A DNA stretch of 64,000 nt from Leptospira sp. (GTDB lineage Bacteria > Spirochaetota > Leptospiria > Leptospirales > Leptospiraceae): NCBI GenBank assembly GCA_002786225.1, contig PEQN01000005.1, positions 1 to 64,000 of the forward strand, written 5' to 3'. A program made the translations under genes and the position numbers. The notes beneath the pieces are model-generated. The model ran no database searches and was not told the origin of the DNA. It saw nothing but the letters and a program-made list of their open reading frames with translations. Of this stretch, positions 48,675 through 58,046 are shown piece after piece. Within the stretch, counting starts at the first letter, position 1. Each line of letters starts with the position of its first letter.

Positions 48675-50606
48675 TCATAAATCACTGGAAAGTAATTGGA
48701 AAAATGCATTTTTATCCATACTTTCTGTTGTCTCTTCCCCTCTTTTTCGGATTGATACTGTATTTCCAGCAACTTCCTTGTCCCCAATGATGACTAAGTA
48801 ATTCACCTTGCGTAAGATTGCCTCACGAATCTTGGCTCCAATTTTCTCATTGCGAAGATCTGTCTCTATCCTGTAACCTTGGGAAGTTAACTCTGAAGCC
48901 AAGTCCGATGCATAATCAGAATGTGGCTCTGCGACAGTAAGAATTCTCATCTGAACGGGAGAAAGCCAAAGAGGAAATTTACCTTCAAAATGCTCAATCA
49001 AAATCCCAATAAATCTCTCTAAGGAACCATAAATTGCTCTATGAAGCATAACAGGACGGTGCTTCTTTCCGTCATTAGCTGTATATTCCAACTCAAAACG
49101 ATTCGGCATGGAAAAGTCTACTTGAATCGTTCCACATTGCCACAAACGTCCTAGGCTATCCTTGATATTGAATTCAATCTTAGGTCCATAGAATGCACCC
49201 TCACCTTCTTTGATTCCAAACTCCAATCCATTATCCTGAAGAGAAGTCTTCAATGAGTTAGTTGCAAGTTCCCAATCCTCATCGGAGCCTTGGCTCTTCT
49301 CAGGTCTTGTAGCAACAAAGGTTAAAAATTCAGTGAAACCAAACTTACGATAAACATCAAAAGTAAAATCTATGATTGCCTTTACTTCTGCCTGCAAAGT
49401 TTCTTGGGAACAAAAGATATGCGCATCGTCTTGCGTAAATGCTCTAACACGGAATAAACCATGAAGGACACCTGAAAGTTCATGCCTATGAACTGTTCCT
49501 AGTTCCATATAACGAATTGGGAGTTCTCGGTAAGAATGCATGTGGTGCTTGAAGACGAGAGAGCAGCCAGGACAGTTCATAGGCTTCACTGCAAAATCTT
49601 CTTCATCAATCTGTGTGAAATACATATTCTCGTGAAAATTATCCCAATGTCCCGATCTCTTCCATAGAGTAGAATTTAAAATTGCGGGAGTTTTAATTTC
49701 TTGGTAGCCTCTTTGGAAGCATTCTGATCGTATGTACTCCGCTAAAGTATTCCAAAGTATAGTTCCCTTAGGATGCCAAAAGGGAAACCCAGGTGCCTCA
49801 TCTTGGAAAGAAAATAAATCCATTTCCTTACCTAACTTTCTATGATCTCTTTTCTTGGCTTCTTCGATTTGGAAGATGTAATCATCCAATTCTTTCTTAG
49901 AAGGGAAGGATACGCCGTAGATTCGAGTTAGCATCTTATTGTCTTTATTTGCCTTCCAATAAGCTCCACTAATAGCTGTTAGCTTAAATGCTCTCAGTAA
50001 GGATGTATTTGGAACATGAGGACCACGACATAGATCATACCATTCACCCTGGCCATAGAGAGAAACAGTATCATCGGTAAATCCTGCAATTAGTTCTGCC
50101 TTATATATCTCGCCTTCTTTTTCAAATTTTGCAATAGCATCTTTTCTAGTAAGAATGGATCTATGAACATCAAGACCTTCCTTCACTATCTTAGCCATTT
50201 CTGCTTCTATTTTTGGAAGATGATCGGTTGTAATTACTTCCTCAGCAAAATCAATATCATAATAAAAAAATCCAGGACCTGTTTCAATGACTGGACCCAC
50301 AGTTAGTTTTGCATCTTTCCAAAGTCTTTGAACAGCTTGTCCGAGTAAATGTGCTGTAGAATGGTGGAAAATTTCTTTCCCGTCTTTATCTTGAAAGGTG
50401 AGAAATTTAACCTTACAATTCGTTTGTGGTTTATAACTTAAATCAACTAAGGTAGTACCATCCAACTCAACTCCCAAGGCCTTGGACTTTAAGAAGGGAA
50501 GGAATTCTAAAATGAATTCCTGGAAAGATTGGTCCGTGCTCCAAGGTTTAGAGGAACCATCTGGAAGTTGGATTTCTATAGTTTTTATAGGATTGCTAAC
50601 TGACAT
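48675..50606 (-). CDS. thrS: Threonyl-tRNA synthetase
   Basis: 643 aa, standard length. A TGS domain (about 1-65) and the editing domain ([16 protein letters not shown], Zn-type HxxxH, and RGPHVPNTS) precede the class II core: motif 1 near ETKTPAILN-type sequence ([14 protein letters not shown]), zinc ligand Cys in [14 protein letters not shown], motif 2 [21 protein letters not shown] split over two strands, and motif 3 with the final Arg. The C-terminal anticodon-binding domain ends near FFQLLSSD. First gene of thrS-infC-rpmI-rplT. The region upstream of it (50607-50780) contains a terminator and other hairpins. Confidence 0.98.
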   Translation of the reverse strand: MSVSNPIKTIEIQLPDGSSKPWSTDQSFQEFILEFLPFLKSKALGVELDGTTLVDLSYKPQTNCKVKFLTFQDKDGKEIFHHSTAHLLGQAVQRLWKDAKLTVGPVIETGPGFFYYDIDFAEEVITTDHLPKIEAEMAKIVKEGLDVHRSILTRKDAIAKFEKEGEIYKAELIAGFTDDTVSLYGQGEWYDLCRGPHVPNTSLLRAFKLTAISGAYWKANKDNKMLTRIYGVSFPSKKELDDYIFQIEEAKKRDHRKLGKEMDLFSFQDEAPGFPFWHPKGTILWNTLAEYIRSECFQRGYQEIKTPAILNSTLWKRSGHWDNFHENMYFTQIDEEDFAVKPMNCPGCSLVFKHHMHSYRELPIRYMELGTVHRHELSGVLHGLFRVRAFTQDDAHIFCSQETLQAEVKAIIDFTFDVYRKFGFTEFLTFVATRPEKSQGSDEDWELATNSLKTSLQDNGLEFGIKEGEGAFYGPKIEFNIKDSLGRLWQCGTIQVDFSMPNRFELEYTANDGKKHRPVMLHRAIYGSLERFIGILIEHFEGKFPLWLSPVQMRILTVAEPHSDYASDLASELTSQGYRIETDLRNEKIGAKIREAILRKVNYLVIIGDKEVAGNTVSIRKRGEETTESMDKNAFFQLLSSDL

Positions 50607-50651
50607 GATATCTATAGCTAGACTGTGAAAAGCTAGAGAATTTTCCAGTAG

Positions 50652-50702
50652 AAAACAAAAAAGACAGCTTAAGCACTAGATTTACCTAGGATTAAGCTGT
50701 CT
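50652..50702 (-). terminator. Rho-independent terminator after glnK
   Basis: On the minus strand an 11-bp perfect stem (AGACAGCTTAA at 50662-50672 with TTAAGCTGTCT at 50692-50702) with a 19-base loop is followed at once by TTTTTTGTTTT. Its position between glnK and thrS suggests it ends the amtB-glnK operon. It might also attenuate read-through into thrS. Confidence 0.8.
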
Positions 50703-50749
50703 GCTTTGGGCGAAAGCCCTCAATCTGGAAAGATTCTCACCCAGGGCAG
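50701..50749. other. Compact three-way-junction-like hairpin cluster between glnK and thrS
   Basis: A closing stem CTGC (50701-50704) with GCAG (50746-50749) encloses two perfect hairpins: GGGC-GAAA-GCCC (50708-50719) and AATCT-GGAA-AGATT (50722-50735). On the plus strand both loops are GNRA tetraloops. On the minus strand, the direction of the flanking genes, the loops are UUUC and UUCC and the element directly precedes the terminator. Which strand is transcribed is unknown. I cannot match it to a known riboswitch. An alternative pairing (AGGGC with GCCCT) is mutually exclusive with the first hairpin. Confidence 0.4.
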
Positions 50750-50780
50750 AATAATTTCTACACTGAATGCAAAGAACGGA

Positions 50781-51125
50781 TTAAACCGCTGCCTTACCTC
50801 TTTCTCCAGTTCTGATTCGAATGACTTCTTCTAGAGGCATAATCATGATTTTACCATCACCAACTGCTCCATCACCATTCTTTGCTGATTTGAGAATTGC
50901 ATCCACTGTTGGCTTTACAAATTCATCATTCACTGCAATTTCTAGACGAACTTTTCTTAGAAGGTTCACAGTGTATTCATGTCCTCTAAAAACTTCAGTC
51001 TTCCCTTTTTGTTGGCCATAACCTTGCACATCACTTACAGTTAATCTGTAAATTTCAGATTTAGTTAATTCTGCTTTTACTTCTTCCAACTTATGTGGCT
51101 GGATGATTGCTACGATTAATTTCAT
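50781..51125 (-). CDS. glnK: PII nitrogen-regulatory protein (GlnK/GlnB)
   Basis: 114-aa trimeric signal protein. The T-loop contains Tyr51 in FRGHEYTVNLL, the uridylylation site of canonical PII. KIMIMPLEEVIRIRTGERG is the C-terminal signature, and NGDGAVGDGKI is the B-loop. It lies 21 bases after amtB with AGGAGAA before the ATG, so it should plug AmtB when ammonium is plentiful. The order amtB-glnK is the reverse of E. coli. Whether it is also the general PII (GlnB) cannot be told from one locus. Confidence 0.95.
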   Translation of the reverse strand: MKLIVAIIQPHKLEEVKAELTKSEIYRLTVSDVQGYGQQKGKTEVFRGHEYTVNLLRKVRLEIAVNDEFVKPTVDAILKSAKNGDGAVGDGKIMIMPLEEVIRIRTGERGKAAV

Positions 51126-51146
51126 ATTATTCTCCTATTAAAATAA

Positions 51147-52466
51147 TTAAATGCTGTATCCACTCTCACCATGGATCTCTGAGTCTAGACCTGCAATTTC
51201 TTTTTCTTCTGAAATTCTTAGACCTATGGTTTTTTCAATCACAAATGCGATAATGTAGGAAACACCAAAAGAATAAGCACCAGTAGCAAGTACGGAAACA
51301 GTTTGTACCCAAACCTGTGCTCCACGAGAAGTAATTCCTTCCGCTAATTCTACAGCAAAAACACCTGTAAGGATAGCACCTAGAGCTCCACCCACACCAT
51401 GGATTCCGAAAGCATCAAGTGAATCATCGTAACCCAATTTATTTTTCATCAAGATTGCTCCATAGCAAACTGGAGATACAATCAATCCCATGATGATAGC
51501 ACCCATTGGTTCTGTTGTTCCAGCTGCTGGAGTAATTACAACCAAACCTGCTACTATACCAGAGGCAGCACCAAGTGCAGTTGCCTTCTTCGTATGCAAC
51601 CATTCTAAAAGCATCCAAGCTGAACCGGCTGCAGCTGGAGCAATGAGAGTCACTGCAAGTGCTCTACCTGCGGTTCCATCAGAGGCAAGTCCAGATCCTG
51701 CGTTGAACCCAAACCAACCAAACCAAAGAAGACCAGAGCCTATCAAAGTATAAGTCAGGTTATTTGGTTTCATGATAGTATTTGCATCACCTTTACGTTT
51801 ACCGATAACTAATACAGCTGCTAGTCCTGCAATACCAGAAATTAAATGAACGACGGTTCCTCCAGCGAAGTCGATAGCTCCATCAGCAGCTAACCAACCA
51901 CCACCCCAAACCCAATGCCAGACTGGATCATATACCAAAGTGGACCATAGCAAAATAAACACTATGTATCCTGAAAGCTTTACTCTTTCTGCAACTGCTC
52001 CTGAAATAAGAGCTGGAGTAATCAAGGCAAAAGTACCTTGGAAGACAAAGAAAACAAATTCAGGAATGCTTCCTTGCATAGAATCTATGGTTACACCATT
52101 TAAGAATAGTTTGTCGAACCCACCGAAGAAAGGATTATCACCTGTTGTAGCAAAACTATAACCAATGATAGTCCACTGTAGTGTGAGTACTAAAATAGCA
52201 ACAAAACTATGCATCATTGTAGAAAGAACGTTCTTAGAACGAACAATTCCACCATAAAACAAAGCAAGGCCAGGGATCATAAAGAATACGAAACTGGATG
52301 CAACTATCATCCATGCAGTATCCGCTTTATCCAAAGCATCCCCAGCTTCTGCTGGTGCTGCTGCATCTTGAGCAAACAAGAATCCAGGAGCCATGAGTAT
52401 TAGGAGCAGGAAGATTCTTGACGAAATCTTAGCAATGCCCACTTTTTTCAAAAATTTTTCAATCAT
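51147..52466 (-). CDS. amtB: Ammonium transporter AmtB
   Basis: 439 aa. A signal-like N-terminus (ends near LFAQDAAAP) and about eleven membrane helices. The twin channel histidines are visible in GTVVHLISGIAGL and FGIHGVGGALGAILTG. The start of the core, FMIPGLALFYGGIVRSKNVL, is diagnostic for Amt/Rh proteins. The acidic, soluble C-terminal tail (EEKEIAGLDSEIHGE) resembles the PII-binding tail of E. coli AmtB. It is first in amtB-glnK under an apparent sigma-54 promoter. Confidence 0.97.
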   Translation of the reverse strand: MIEKFLKKVGIAKISSRIFLLLILMAPGFLFAQDAAAPAEAGDALDKADTAWMIVASSFVFFMIPGLALFYGGIVRSKNVLSTMMHSFVAILVLTLQWTIIGYSFATTGDNPFFGGFDKLFLNGVTIDSMQGSIPEFVFFVFQGTFALITPALISGAVAERVKLSGYIVFILLWSTLVYDPVWHWVWGGGWLAADGAIDFAGGTVVHLISGIAGLAAVLVIGKRKGDANTIMKPNNLTYTLIGSGLLWFGWFGFNAGSGLASDGTAGRALAVTLIAPAAAGSAWMLLEWLHTKKATALGAASGIVAGLVVITPAAGTTEPMGAIIMGLIVSPVCYGAILMKNKLGYDDSLDAFGIHGVGGALGAILTGVFAVELAEGITSRGAQVWVQTVSVLATGAYSFGVSYIIAFVIEKTIGLRISEEKEIAGLDSEIHGESGYSI

Positions 52467-52506
52467 ATTTTTCTACCTATCCATTTAGGAAACTTTGGCT
52501 TTTTTG

Positions 52507-52523
52507 TGCAACTTACGTACCAA
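52507..52523 (-). promoter_or_regulatory. Sigma-54 (RpoN) promoter of amtB-glnK
   Basis: The minus strand reads TTGGTACGTAAGTTGCA, matching the sigma-54 consensus TGGYACG-N4-TTGCW at every defined base. GG (52521-52520) and GC (52509-52508) are 12 bases apart, as required for -24/-12 elements. Transcription would start near 52496, giving a leader of about 30 bases before the amtB ATG at 52466. No clear enhancer dyad for an NtrC-type activator was found between here and 52713. Confidence 0.85.
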
Positions 52524-52713
52524 ATAGAAATTTTGTTTACTTTTACTAAGATAATGCTCTAAATTTAAGCAAATTAACAATTAGGGGAAACCTTATCCAG
52601 AAACTATTTGTTTACATTATATACATTCCGTTCATAATTTAGGTAAAATGCCTTAGAATAAAAATAGAAAGATAGATCCTTGATTCTATCGATTCATTTC
52701 CGATACTGAAACT

Positions 52714-53316
52714 ATGAGTCGAAATTTTTTTCTCATATTTATTTTGCTAAGCTCTCCTCTTTTTCTTTTCTCTATAGAGCCCAAGATGACTTGGCTTTCG
52801 GGCGAACTTTTAGAGACTGGACAGACCCAAGGAAGGTATTTTCTTTCCTTACGCAACGATACTTCAGGGAAAATCCAACATGTTATCTGTGACAGAGACA
52901 CAATCCAAGATATAGATTCCCAAAGAAAAAATGGAATTCATATTCACCTCAAAGCTAAAAATTATGCTCTGGGAAGCCCTTTAATGGAATGTGTGAATAA
53001 GCCTATGCTTAGAGGAGGGTCTGAAAAAGGAAAAGAGCCTATCAACCATTTGACTAAGGATCATACAGATTCACCGAGGCATTCTACACCTATGAATTCA
53101 AGAAGGGTGATAGGACAAATATTAGAAGCTGATCCAAGCTCTGGTCTTCTTACCATTCAAACGGCACAAAGAAAGACCTACTTAAAAGTATCTCCCCAAG
53201 CAGCTGAATCAATACATGGTAGGCTCTCTCAAATGGAAATGCAAACTATAGATGATACTTTTGTCTTCGATAGAAACAAGGGGTATTTTGTGGGAACAAG
53301 CTTATCTTTCCGTTGA
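52714..53316 (+). CDS. Small secreted protein of unknown function
   Basis: 200 aa with a signal peptide (about 1-22, ending near LFSIEP). The mature protein looks beta-rich in two parts: about 24-90 (a strand-rich module with VICDRDTIQDID and two Cys, the other in LMECVNKP) and about 130-200 (GQILEADPSSGLLTIQT, TFVFDRNKGYFVG), separated by a polar linker rich in Lys, His and Ser. I recognise no family. It is divergent from amtB (247-base gap) and 33 bases before carA. No strong ribosome-binding site precedes the ATG. Confidence 0.7.
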   Translation: MSRNFFLIFILLSSPLFLFSIEPKMTWLSGELLETGQTQGRYFLSLRNDTSGKIQHVICDRDTIQDIDSQRKNGIHIHLKAKNYALGSPLMECVNKPMLRGGSEKGKEPINHLTKDHTDSPRHSTPMNSRRVIGQILEADPSSGLLTIQTAQRKTYLKVSPQAAESIHGRLSQMEMQTIDDTFVFDRNKGYFVGTSLSFR

Positions 53317-53349
53317 CCCTAGAGACCTAAAGAAAAATATTGAGGAAGT

Positions 53350-54435
53350 ATGAAAGCATTCCTAGTTCTTGAATCAGGTGAAGTTTTCGAAGGTGAATCC
53401 TTTGGAAGCGAGACAAGTCGAACCGGAGAAGTTGTATTCAATACTTCTATGTCTGGCTACCAAGAAATCCTGACTGACCCATCCTACCGAGACCAAATTG
53501 TAACACTTACCTATCCGATGATAGGGAATTATGGAATTAGCCCTGAAGATATGGAAAGTGGCAAGATCCAGGCATCAGGTTTGATCGTAAAAGAATATGT
53601 TGATTTTCCTTCAAATTTTCGCAGTAAAGAAACTTTGGGAGATTTTCTCAAAAGATTCAATGTTCCAGCCATACAAGGAATTGACACAAGAAAGTTAACA
53701 CGCATATTGCGAGACAAAGGTGCTACGAACGGTGGAATCTTTGTAGCTGAAAAGTTTGAACCAAGGTTTTTAGATGAAATTAAGAAGTTCCCCGGGCTAG
53801 TAGGTGCTGACTTAGCTAAAGAGGTAACTACGGACAAGATGTACACTTTTGGGAATCATTCCAAAGACAAATTCAATCTTGCTGTCTATGATTATGGAGT
53901 GAAGCAAAACATTTTGAATCTTTTAGATTCTCATGGCTTTAATGTTACCGTATTTCCAGCAACAACTAGTTCTAAAGATTTACTCAAAGAAGGCTACGAT
54001 GCATTCTTTATGTCCAATGGTCCTGGTGATCCTGAACCATTGAAATACGCAATTGATTCAGCTAAGAATATTATTGATGCAGGTGTTCCCTTATTTGGAA
54101 TTTGCCTTGGTCACCAAATCATTGGCCAAGCATTGGGCAAGAAGACAACGAAATTAAAATTTGGTCATAGAGGTGGGAATCACCCTGTGCTAAACAAAAA
54201 TACTGGAAAAGTTGAAATCACAGCACAAAACCATGGTTTTGTTGTAATTGGAGACGATTCTAAAGATGCGAAAATTTCTCATTTGAATTTATTTGACAAC
54301 ACAATTGCAGGTATACGTTCAACCGATAAACCTGTAATGGCAATTCAATACCATCCAGAGAGTTCACCTGGTCCTCATGATTCAGGATACTTATTTCAAG
54401 AATTCTATGATATGGTTAAAAAATCTAAGGCATAA
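53350..54435 (+). CDS. carA: Carbamoyl-phosphate synthase small subunit
   Basis: 361-aa glutaminase subunit that feeds ammonia to CarB for pyrimidine and arginine synthesis. The N-terminal CPSase domain begins [17 protein letters not shown] and includes [17 protein letters not shown] and [15 protein letters not shown]. The C-terminal class I amidotransferase has [10 protein letters not shown], the nucleophile Cys in [12 protein letters not shown] and the His/Glu pair in [19 protein letters not shown] precedes the ATG at 53350. No carB follows, so the large subunit is encoded elsewhere. Confidence 0.97.
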   Translation: MKAFLVLESGEVFEGESFGSETSRTGEVVFNTSMSGYQEILTDPSYRDQIVTLTYPMIGNYGISPEDMESGKIQASGLIVKEYVDFPSNFRSKETLGDFLKRFNVPAIQGIDTRKLTRILRDKGATNGGIFVAEKFEPRFLDEIKKFPGLVGADLAKEVTTDKMYTFGNHSKDKFNLAVYDYGVKQNILNLLDSHGFNVTVFPATTSSKDLLKEGYDAFFMSNGPGDPEPLKYAIDSAKNIIDAGVPLFGICLGHQIIGQALGKKTTKLKFGHRGGNHPVLNKNTGKVEITAQNHGFVVIGDDSKDAKISHLNLFDNTIAGIRSTDKPVMAIQYHPESSPGPHDSGYLFQEFYDMVKKSKA

Positions 54436-54446
54436 AGGAGTTAACT

Positions 54447-54629
54447 ATGCAAAGAGATGATGACAAAAACTTTTGGGGTATTCCTTACGGAACAGATGTA
54501 ACTTTAGAAGCATTTATACACGATTCTTGGGATCCAACAACAAATGAAATCTTTGTTCCCAAGAAATTCTTTGGCTTAGGTTATGGGATCAACCTTCATG
54601 CTATTGCTAAGAAAATAGGTCTATTTTAA
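54447..54629 (+). CDS. Small DUF5808-like protein
   Basis: 60 aa, with FVPKKFFGLGYGINLH near the C-terminus, which resembles the short DUF5808 motif (FVPKRxGLGWTLNxA). AAGGAG lies 6 bases before the ATG, so it is a real gene despite its size. It starts 11 bases after carA and is probably cotranscribed with it. DUF5808 has no established function, and the similarity is read by eye. Confidence 0.72.
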   Translation: MQRDDDKNFWGIPYGTDVTLEAFIHDSWDPTTNEIFVPKKFFGLGYGINLHAIAKKIGLF

Positions 54630-54636
54630 GCTGAAC

Positions 54637-54682
54637 CCAAGCACCCTAGGGCATTGCAGTCCTAGGTTGGATTCATTCATTT
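54637..54682 (+). terminator. Possible terminator after the carA-DUF5808 pair
   Basis: CCTAGG (54645-54650) and CCTAGG (54661-54666) can pair around a 10-base loop, extended by CCAA/TTGG after a 4-base bulge. A T-rich stretch (ATTCATTCATTTTTATT) follows. The stem is bulged and the T-run is not immediate, so this is tentative. The rest of 54683-54871 is AT-rich with nothing further I can identify. Confidence 0.4.
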
Positions 54683-54871
54683 TTATTACTCTAGCTTTTT
54701 TTCTTTAATACATCTCATCACTTTCTTTCTTTAAACATTACTACAATCTTTTCATATTTTCTATCATCCTAAATTCATGAATCCTAGACCTGAGTATAGT
54801 TTCTTGGATTAAATATAGATCGCTTCGATTTGCACAAAAATAAATATTAGCTCGGAAAGGTATTTTGAATT

Positions 54872-57800
54872 ATGAAAACTCTAATACGTTACTTCGTATA
54901 CAACCCTCTTACATCTAATTTACTATTGATCTTTTTACTTCTTGTAGGAATCATTGGTGTCTTTTCGATGAAACAAGAAGCCTTCCCAAGGGTAAATTTG
55001 CGACAACTTAAAATACTAACTGTATTTCCTGGTGCAAGCCCTATAGATGTTGAGAAGAAAATTACAATTCCAATTGAAGAAAAACTGAGAGAGGTAGAGG
55101 GATTATCTTCCGTTCGTTCTATTTCAAGAAATTCAGAATCTGATATCAGTATCAAAATTGATTTAGAACACCCTAACCCTGATCAGGTTGTGAATGATGT
55201 TCGGAGATCTATAGATAGAGTTACAAATCTCCCAACCCAGGTTAGAGACCGCCCAGTTGTTACTGAGTTGAAAAGCTCTAGCTTTCCCGTAATTGAAATC
55301 GCATTAACAGGAGACATCACAGAACGAGAACTACAAGACTCTGCTAGGTTTTTAGATGATGAGCTTAGAAAAGTTTCTGGAGTATCACGAGTCGATCTTT
55401 TTGGAAAGCGAAAAGAAGAATGGAGAATCTTGGTTAATCCAAATCTCAAATCGCAATATGTAATTAATTTTTTAGATATCTTTGATTCAATCAATAAGAG
55501 AATTGTAAGTATTCCTGGAGGTTCTTTTCTTTCCTCTTTAACCAAAGACATAAGAATTACTGGTGAAGTGGATACTATAGAAGAACTAAAATACTTACCG
55601 ATTCGATCGAATGAAAGTGGACGTTCTGTGGTCCTTTCTCAAGTTGCTGATTTAGAAGCTACCTATGAAAGACCCAGAGCTTATGCTTATAGCAATGGTA
55701 AGGATGCTGTAACTCTTCAAATCATTAAAAAAGACAGTGGGGATATCATTGAAACTGTTAAGCAAGTAAAGAAGCGAATCGAAGAGCTCAAACCACAATT
55801 TCCACCTAACTTAGTAATAGTAGATTTAAACAATGAAGGCCTTAGAGCAAGTAAGAGAATTGATGTTGTCATTAGCAATTCTATTCAAGGATTGGTCTTA
55901 GTTTTCTTTACATTGATTGTCTTTTTCTCTTTTCGAGATGCAGTCATCACTTCTATGTCTCTTCCACTAACCTTACTTGGAACAATAACAGCATTTCCTC
56001 TCTTTGATATTTCGTTCAATTTGATATCTATGCTAGGAATTATTATTTCACTTGGAATGCTTGTTGATAATAGTATTATTATTTCTGAAAATATTTTCAA
56101 ATACATCCAAGCTGGATTAGATAAAAAAGAAGCAGCGGTAAATGGGGCTAGCGAACTTTTTGTACCTATTATAGGCTCATATCTCACCACTGTAGCTGCA
56201 TTTCTTCCTTTAGCATTAATGAGTGGAATCATGGGAAAATTTATTTGGCAAATTCCATTTATGGTAATTGTTGCTTTGACTATTAGTCTATTCGAATCTT
56301 TCTTTTTATTACCTGGTAGGTATGCTAGCTACAGCAAAGAGTTACAAACTAAGAACAATAAGTCAAAGCTTAGAGCGGGTTTTAGACGAAGTTTAGAAAC
56401 ATTCTTCGAAGTATTAAAAAATAAATTTGAATCGTTAATTCAAGTTATTGTGGTTAATCCGATAAAAACTTTATTTATTATTTTTTCAATACTCATTAGC
56501 TCTGTTTTGGTTCTGACTGTTATGAATTTCAATCTATTTCCTAAGGAAGGAATAGATTATATTTTGATTCGAGCAGAATTTGCACCTAATTATAGTGCCC
56601 AAGAAACGGCAAAAAAACTCTCTTACCTAGAACCAATCATAGCTAAAATTCCTAAGGATGAGATTCAATCTTCTATCTTAAAGATAGGAATCCAACAAAC
56701 TGATCCAACCGATCCACTTACTAGAATAGGTGAAAATATTGGAATGATGCAGATTATTTTGACTCCTGAAACAGAACGTGAGAGAACAGCTCAAGAAATT
56801 TTTGGTGAGTTAGACTCAGAAATAAAAAAAATTCCCGATGCAAATTCAGTCTTTGTTGATTTAGTTGTGAATGGTCCCCCTGTAGGAGCTGCAGTAACAG
56901 TCGCTATTGAAGGTAAAAATTATAAGACAATACAGGTGATTGCAGAAGAATTAAAATCTCTGCTCAAAAAAACAGAAGGAGTCATTAACGTTAATGACGA
57001 TTACAATCTTGGTAGAGAAGAAATTCAAATTCGAGTAAAGGATAGCAATTCTTCCTTAACAGGCATTGATACCTCAACAGTTGCGAATTACGTTAGAACC
57101 GCAATTGAAGGCGTAGAAGCCGCAAATATTCGAAAGGGAAAAGATGAAGTAAAGATAGTCTTATTAAATCAAGATATCTATAGAAATGATGTAACAGATT
57201 TGGATAATATAAAAATTGTAAATAGATATGGCTTATTAACTCCTATACAAGCGATATCAGAAAGAACGGTTTACCAAGGAATAGAAGCATATTTTCATAA
57301 TGACTTTGAAAAAGCAATAACAGTTACTGCTGATATACGCGAAGATATAACAAGTGCAGGTGAAGTAAATGGAAAGATTTCTGAAGCGTTTAAGGATGTG
57401 GGGCTTCGCTATCCGGGATACTCAATAAAATTCAGAGGGGAGCAGGAAGAAACAAACAAATCCATGGTGTCCTTAGGTAAAGCAACAATATTAGCTATTT
57501 TTGGAATTTATGCAATCCTTGCAATCATTTTCAATTCCGCATTAAAGCCTCTGGTGATCATTGCATGCATTCCCTTAGGATTTATAGGAGTGGTCATAGG
57601 ATTTATAACTTCTGGCAAGACTTTATCCTTCCTTGCTATGGTCGGAATAATTGGCTTAGCAGGCGTTATCGTAAACGCGTCTATTGTAATTGTTGATACA
57701 ATACAGGAATATGAAAAGAAGGGTTTACCTTTTTACGATTGTTTAGTTCAAGCTTGCACAGACCGCTTTCGCCCCATTCTTGTGACTACTTTCACAACTA

Positions 57801-57964
57801 TGGCAGGAATGATACCAACTGCCTATGCAATAGGTGGATCTGATCCAATTTTAATTCCTATGACTCTCTCCTTAGCTTGGGGGCTTGGTTTTGGATCTTT
57901 TGGATCCTTACTTTTCATTCCGGCTGTATTTTCAGTCTATGGCAGAGTAACTGGGAAAAAATAG
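54872..57964 (+). CDS. RND-family transporter (AcrB/MexB-like permease)
   Basis: 1030 aa with the classic RND layout: one N-terminal helix, a large periplasmic loop (about 35-335), six helices (about 335-485), a second loop (about 545-845) and six more helices. The TM4 proton-relay region reads GMLVDNSIIISENI, so the usual Asp-Asp pair is Asp-Asn, as in some non-HAE1 members. ACTDRFRPILVTTFTTMAGMIP matches the TM11 signature. No membrane-fusion protein or outer-membrane channel gene adjoins. It may use unlinked partners or act alone. Substrate unknown (drug, lipid or metal). Confidence 0.92.
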   Translation: MKTLIRYFVYNPLTSNLLLIFLLLVGIIGVFSMKQEAFPRVNLRQLKILTVFPGASPIDVEKKITIPIEEKLREVEGLSSVRSISRNSESDISIKIDLEHPNPDQVVNDVRRSIDRVTNLPTQVRDRPVVTELKSSSFPVIEIALTGDITERELQDSARFLDDELRKVSGVSRVDLFGKRKEEWRILVNPNLKSQYVINFLDIFDSINKRIVSIPGGSFLSSLTKDIRITGEVDTIEELKYLPIRSNESGRSVVLSQVADLEATYERPRAYAYSNGKDAVTLQIIKKDSGDIIETVKQVKKRIEELKPQFPPNLVIVDLNNEGLRASKRIDVVISNSIQGLVLVFFTLIVFFSFRDAVITSMSLPLTLLGTITAFPLFDISFNLISMLGIIISLGMLVDNSIIISENIFKYIQAGLDKKEAAVNGASELFVPIIGSYLTTVAAFLPLALMSGIMGKFIWQIPFMVIVALTISLFESFFLLPGRYASYSKELQTKNNKSKLRAGFRRSLETFFEVLKNKFESLIQVIVVNPIKTLFIIFSILISSVLVLTVMNFNLFPKEGIDYILIRAEFAPNYSAQETAKKLSYLEPIIAKIPKDEIQSSILKIGIQQTDPTDPLTRIGENIGMMQIILTPETERERTAQEIFGELDSEIKKIPDANSVFVDLVVNGPPVGAAVTVAIEGKNYKTIQVIAEELKSLLKKTEGVINVNDDYNLGREEIQIRVKDSNSSLTGIDTSTVANYVRTAIEGVEAANIRKGKDEVKIVLLNQDIYRNDVTDLDNIKIVNRYGLLTPIQAISERTVYQGIEAYFHNDFEKAITVTADIREDITSAGEVNGKISEAFKDVGLRYPGYSIKFRGEQEETNKSMVSLGKATILAIFGIYAILAIIFNSALKPLVIIACIPLGFIGVVIGFITSGKTLSFLAMVGIIGLAGVIVNASIVIVDTIQEYEKKGLPFYDCLVQACTDRFRPILVTTFTTMAGMIPTAYAIGGSDPILIPMTLSLAWGLGFGSFGSLLFIPAVFSVYGRVTGKK

Positions 57965-57989
57965 TAAATATTCTCAAATTATACTCTGT

Positions 57990-58026
57990 CAGTTCAATAT
58001 TTCAATATTCATGAAATATTGAACTG
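57990..58026. promoter_or_regulatory. Perfect 15-bp inverted repeat upstream of the nitroreductase-ArsR pair (putative operator)
   Basis: CAGTTCAATATTTCA (57990-58004) and TGAAATATTGAACTG (58012-58026) are exact inverted copies separated by 7 bases. The right arm ends 20 bases before the nitroreductase ATG (58047), where an autoregulator would bind. No T-run follows, so a terminator for the upstream RND gene is less likely. The downstream ArsR-family gene is the natural candidate to bind it. Confidence 0.6.
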
Positions 58027-58046
58027 TCTAATGTTTAGAGGTTAAA

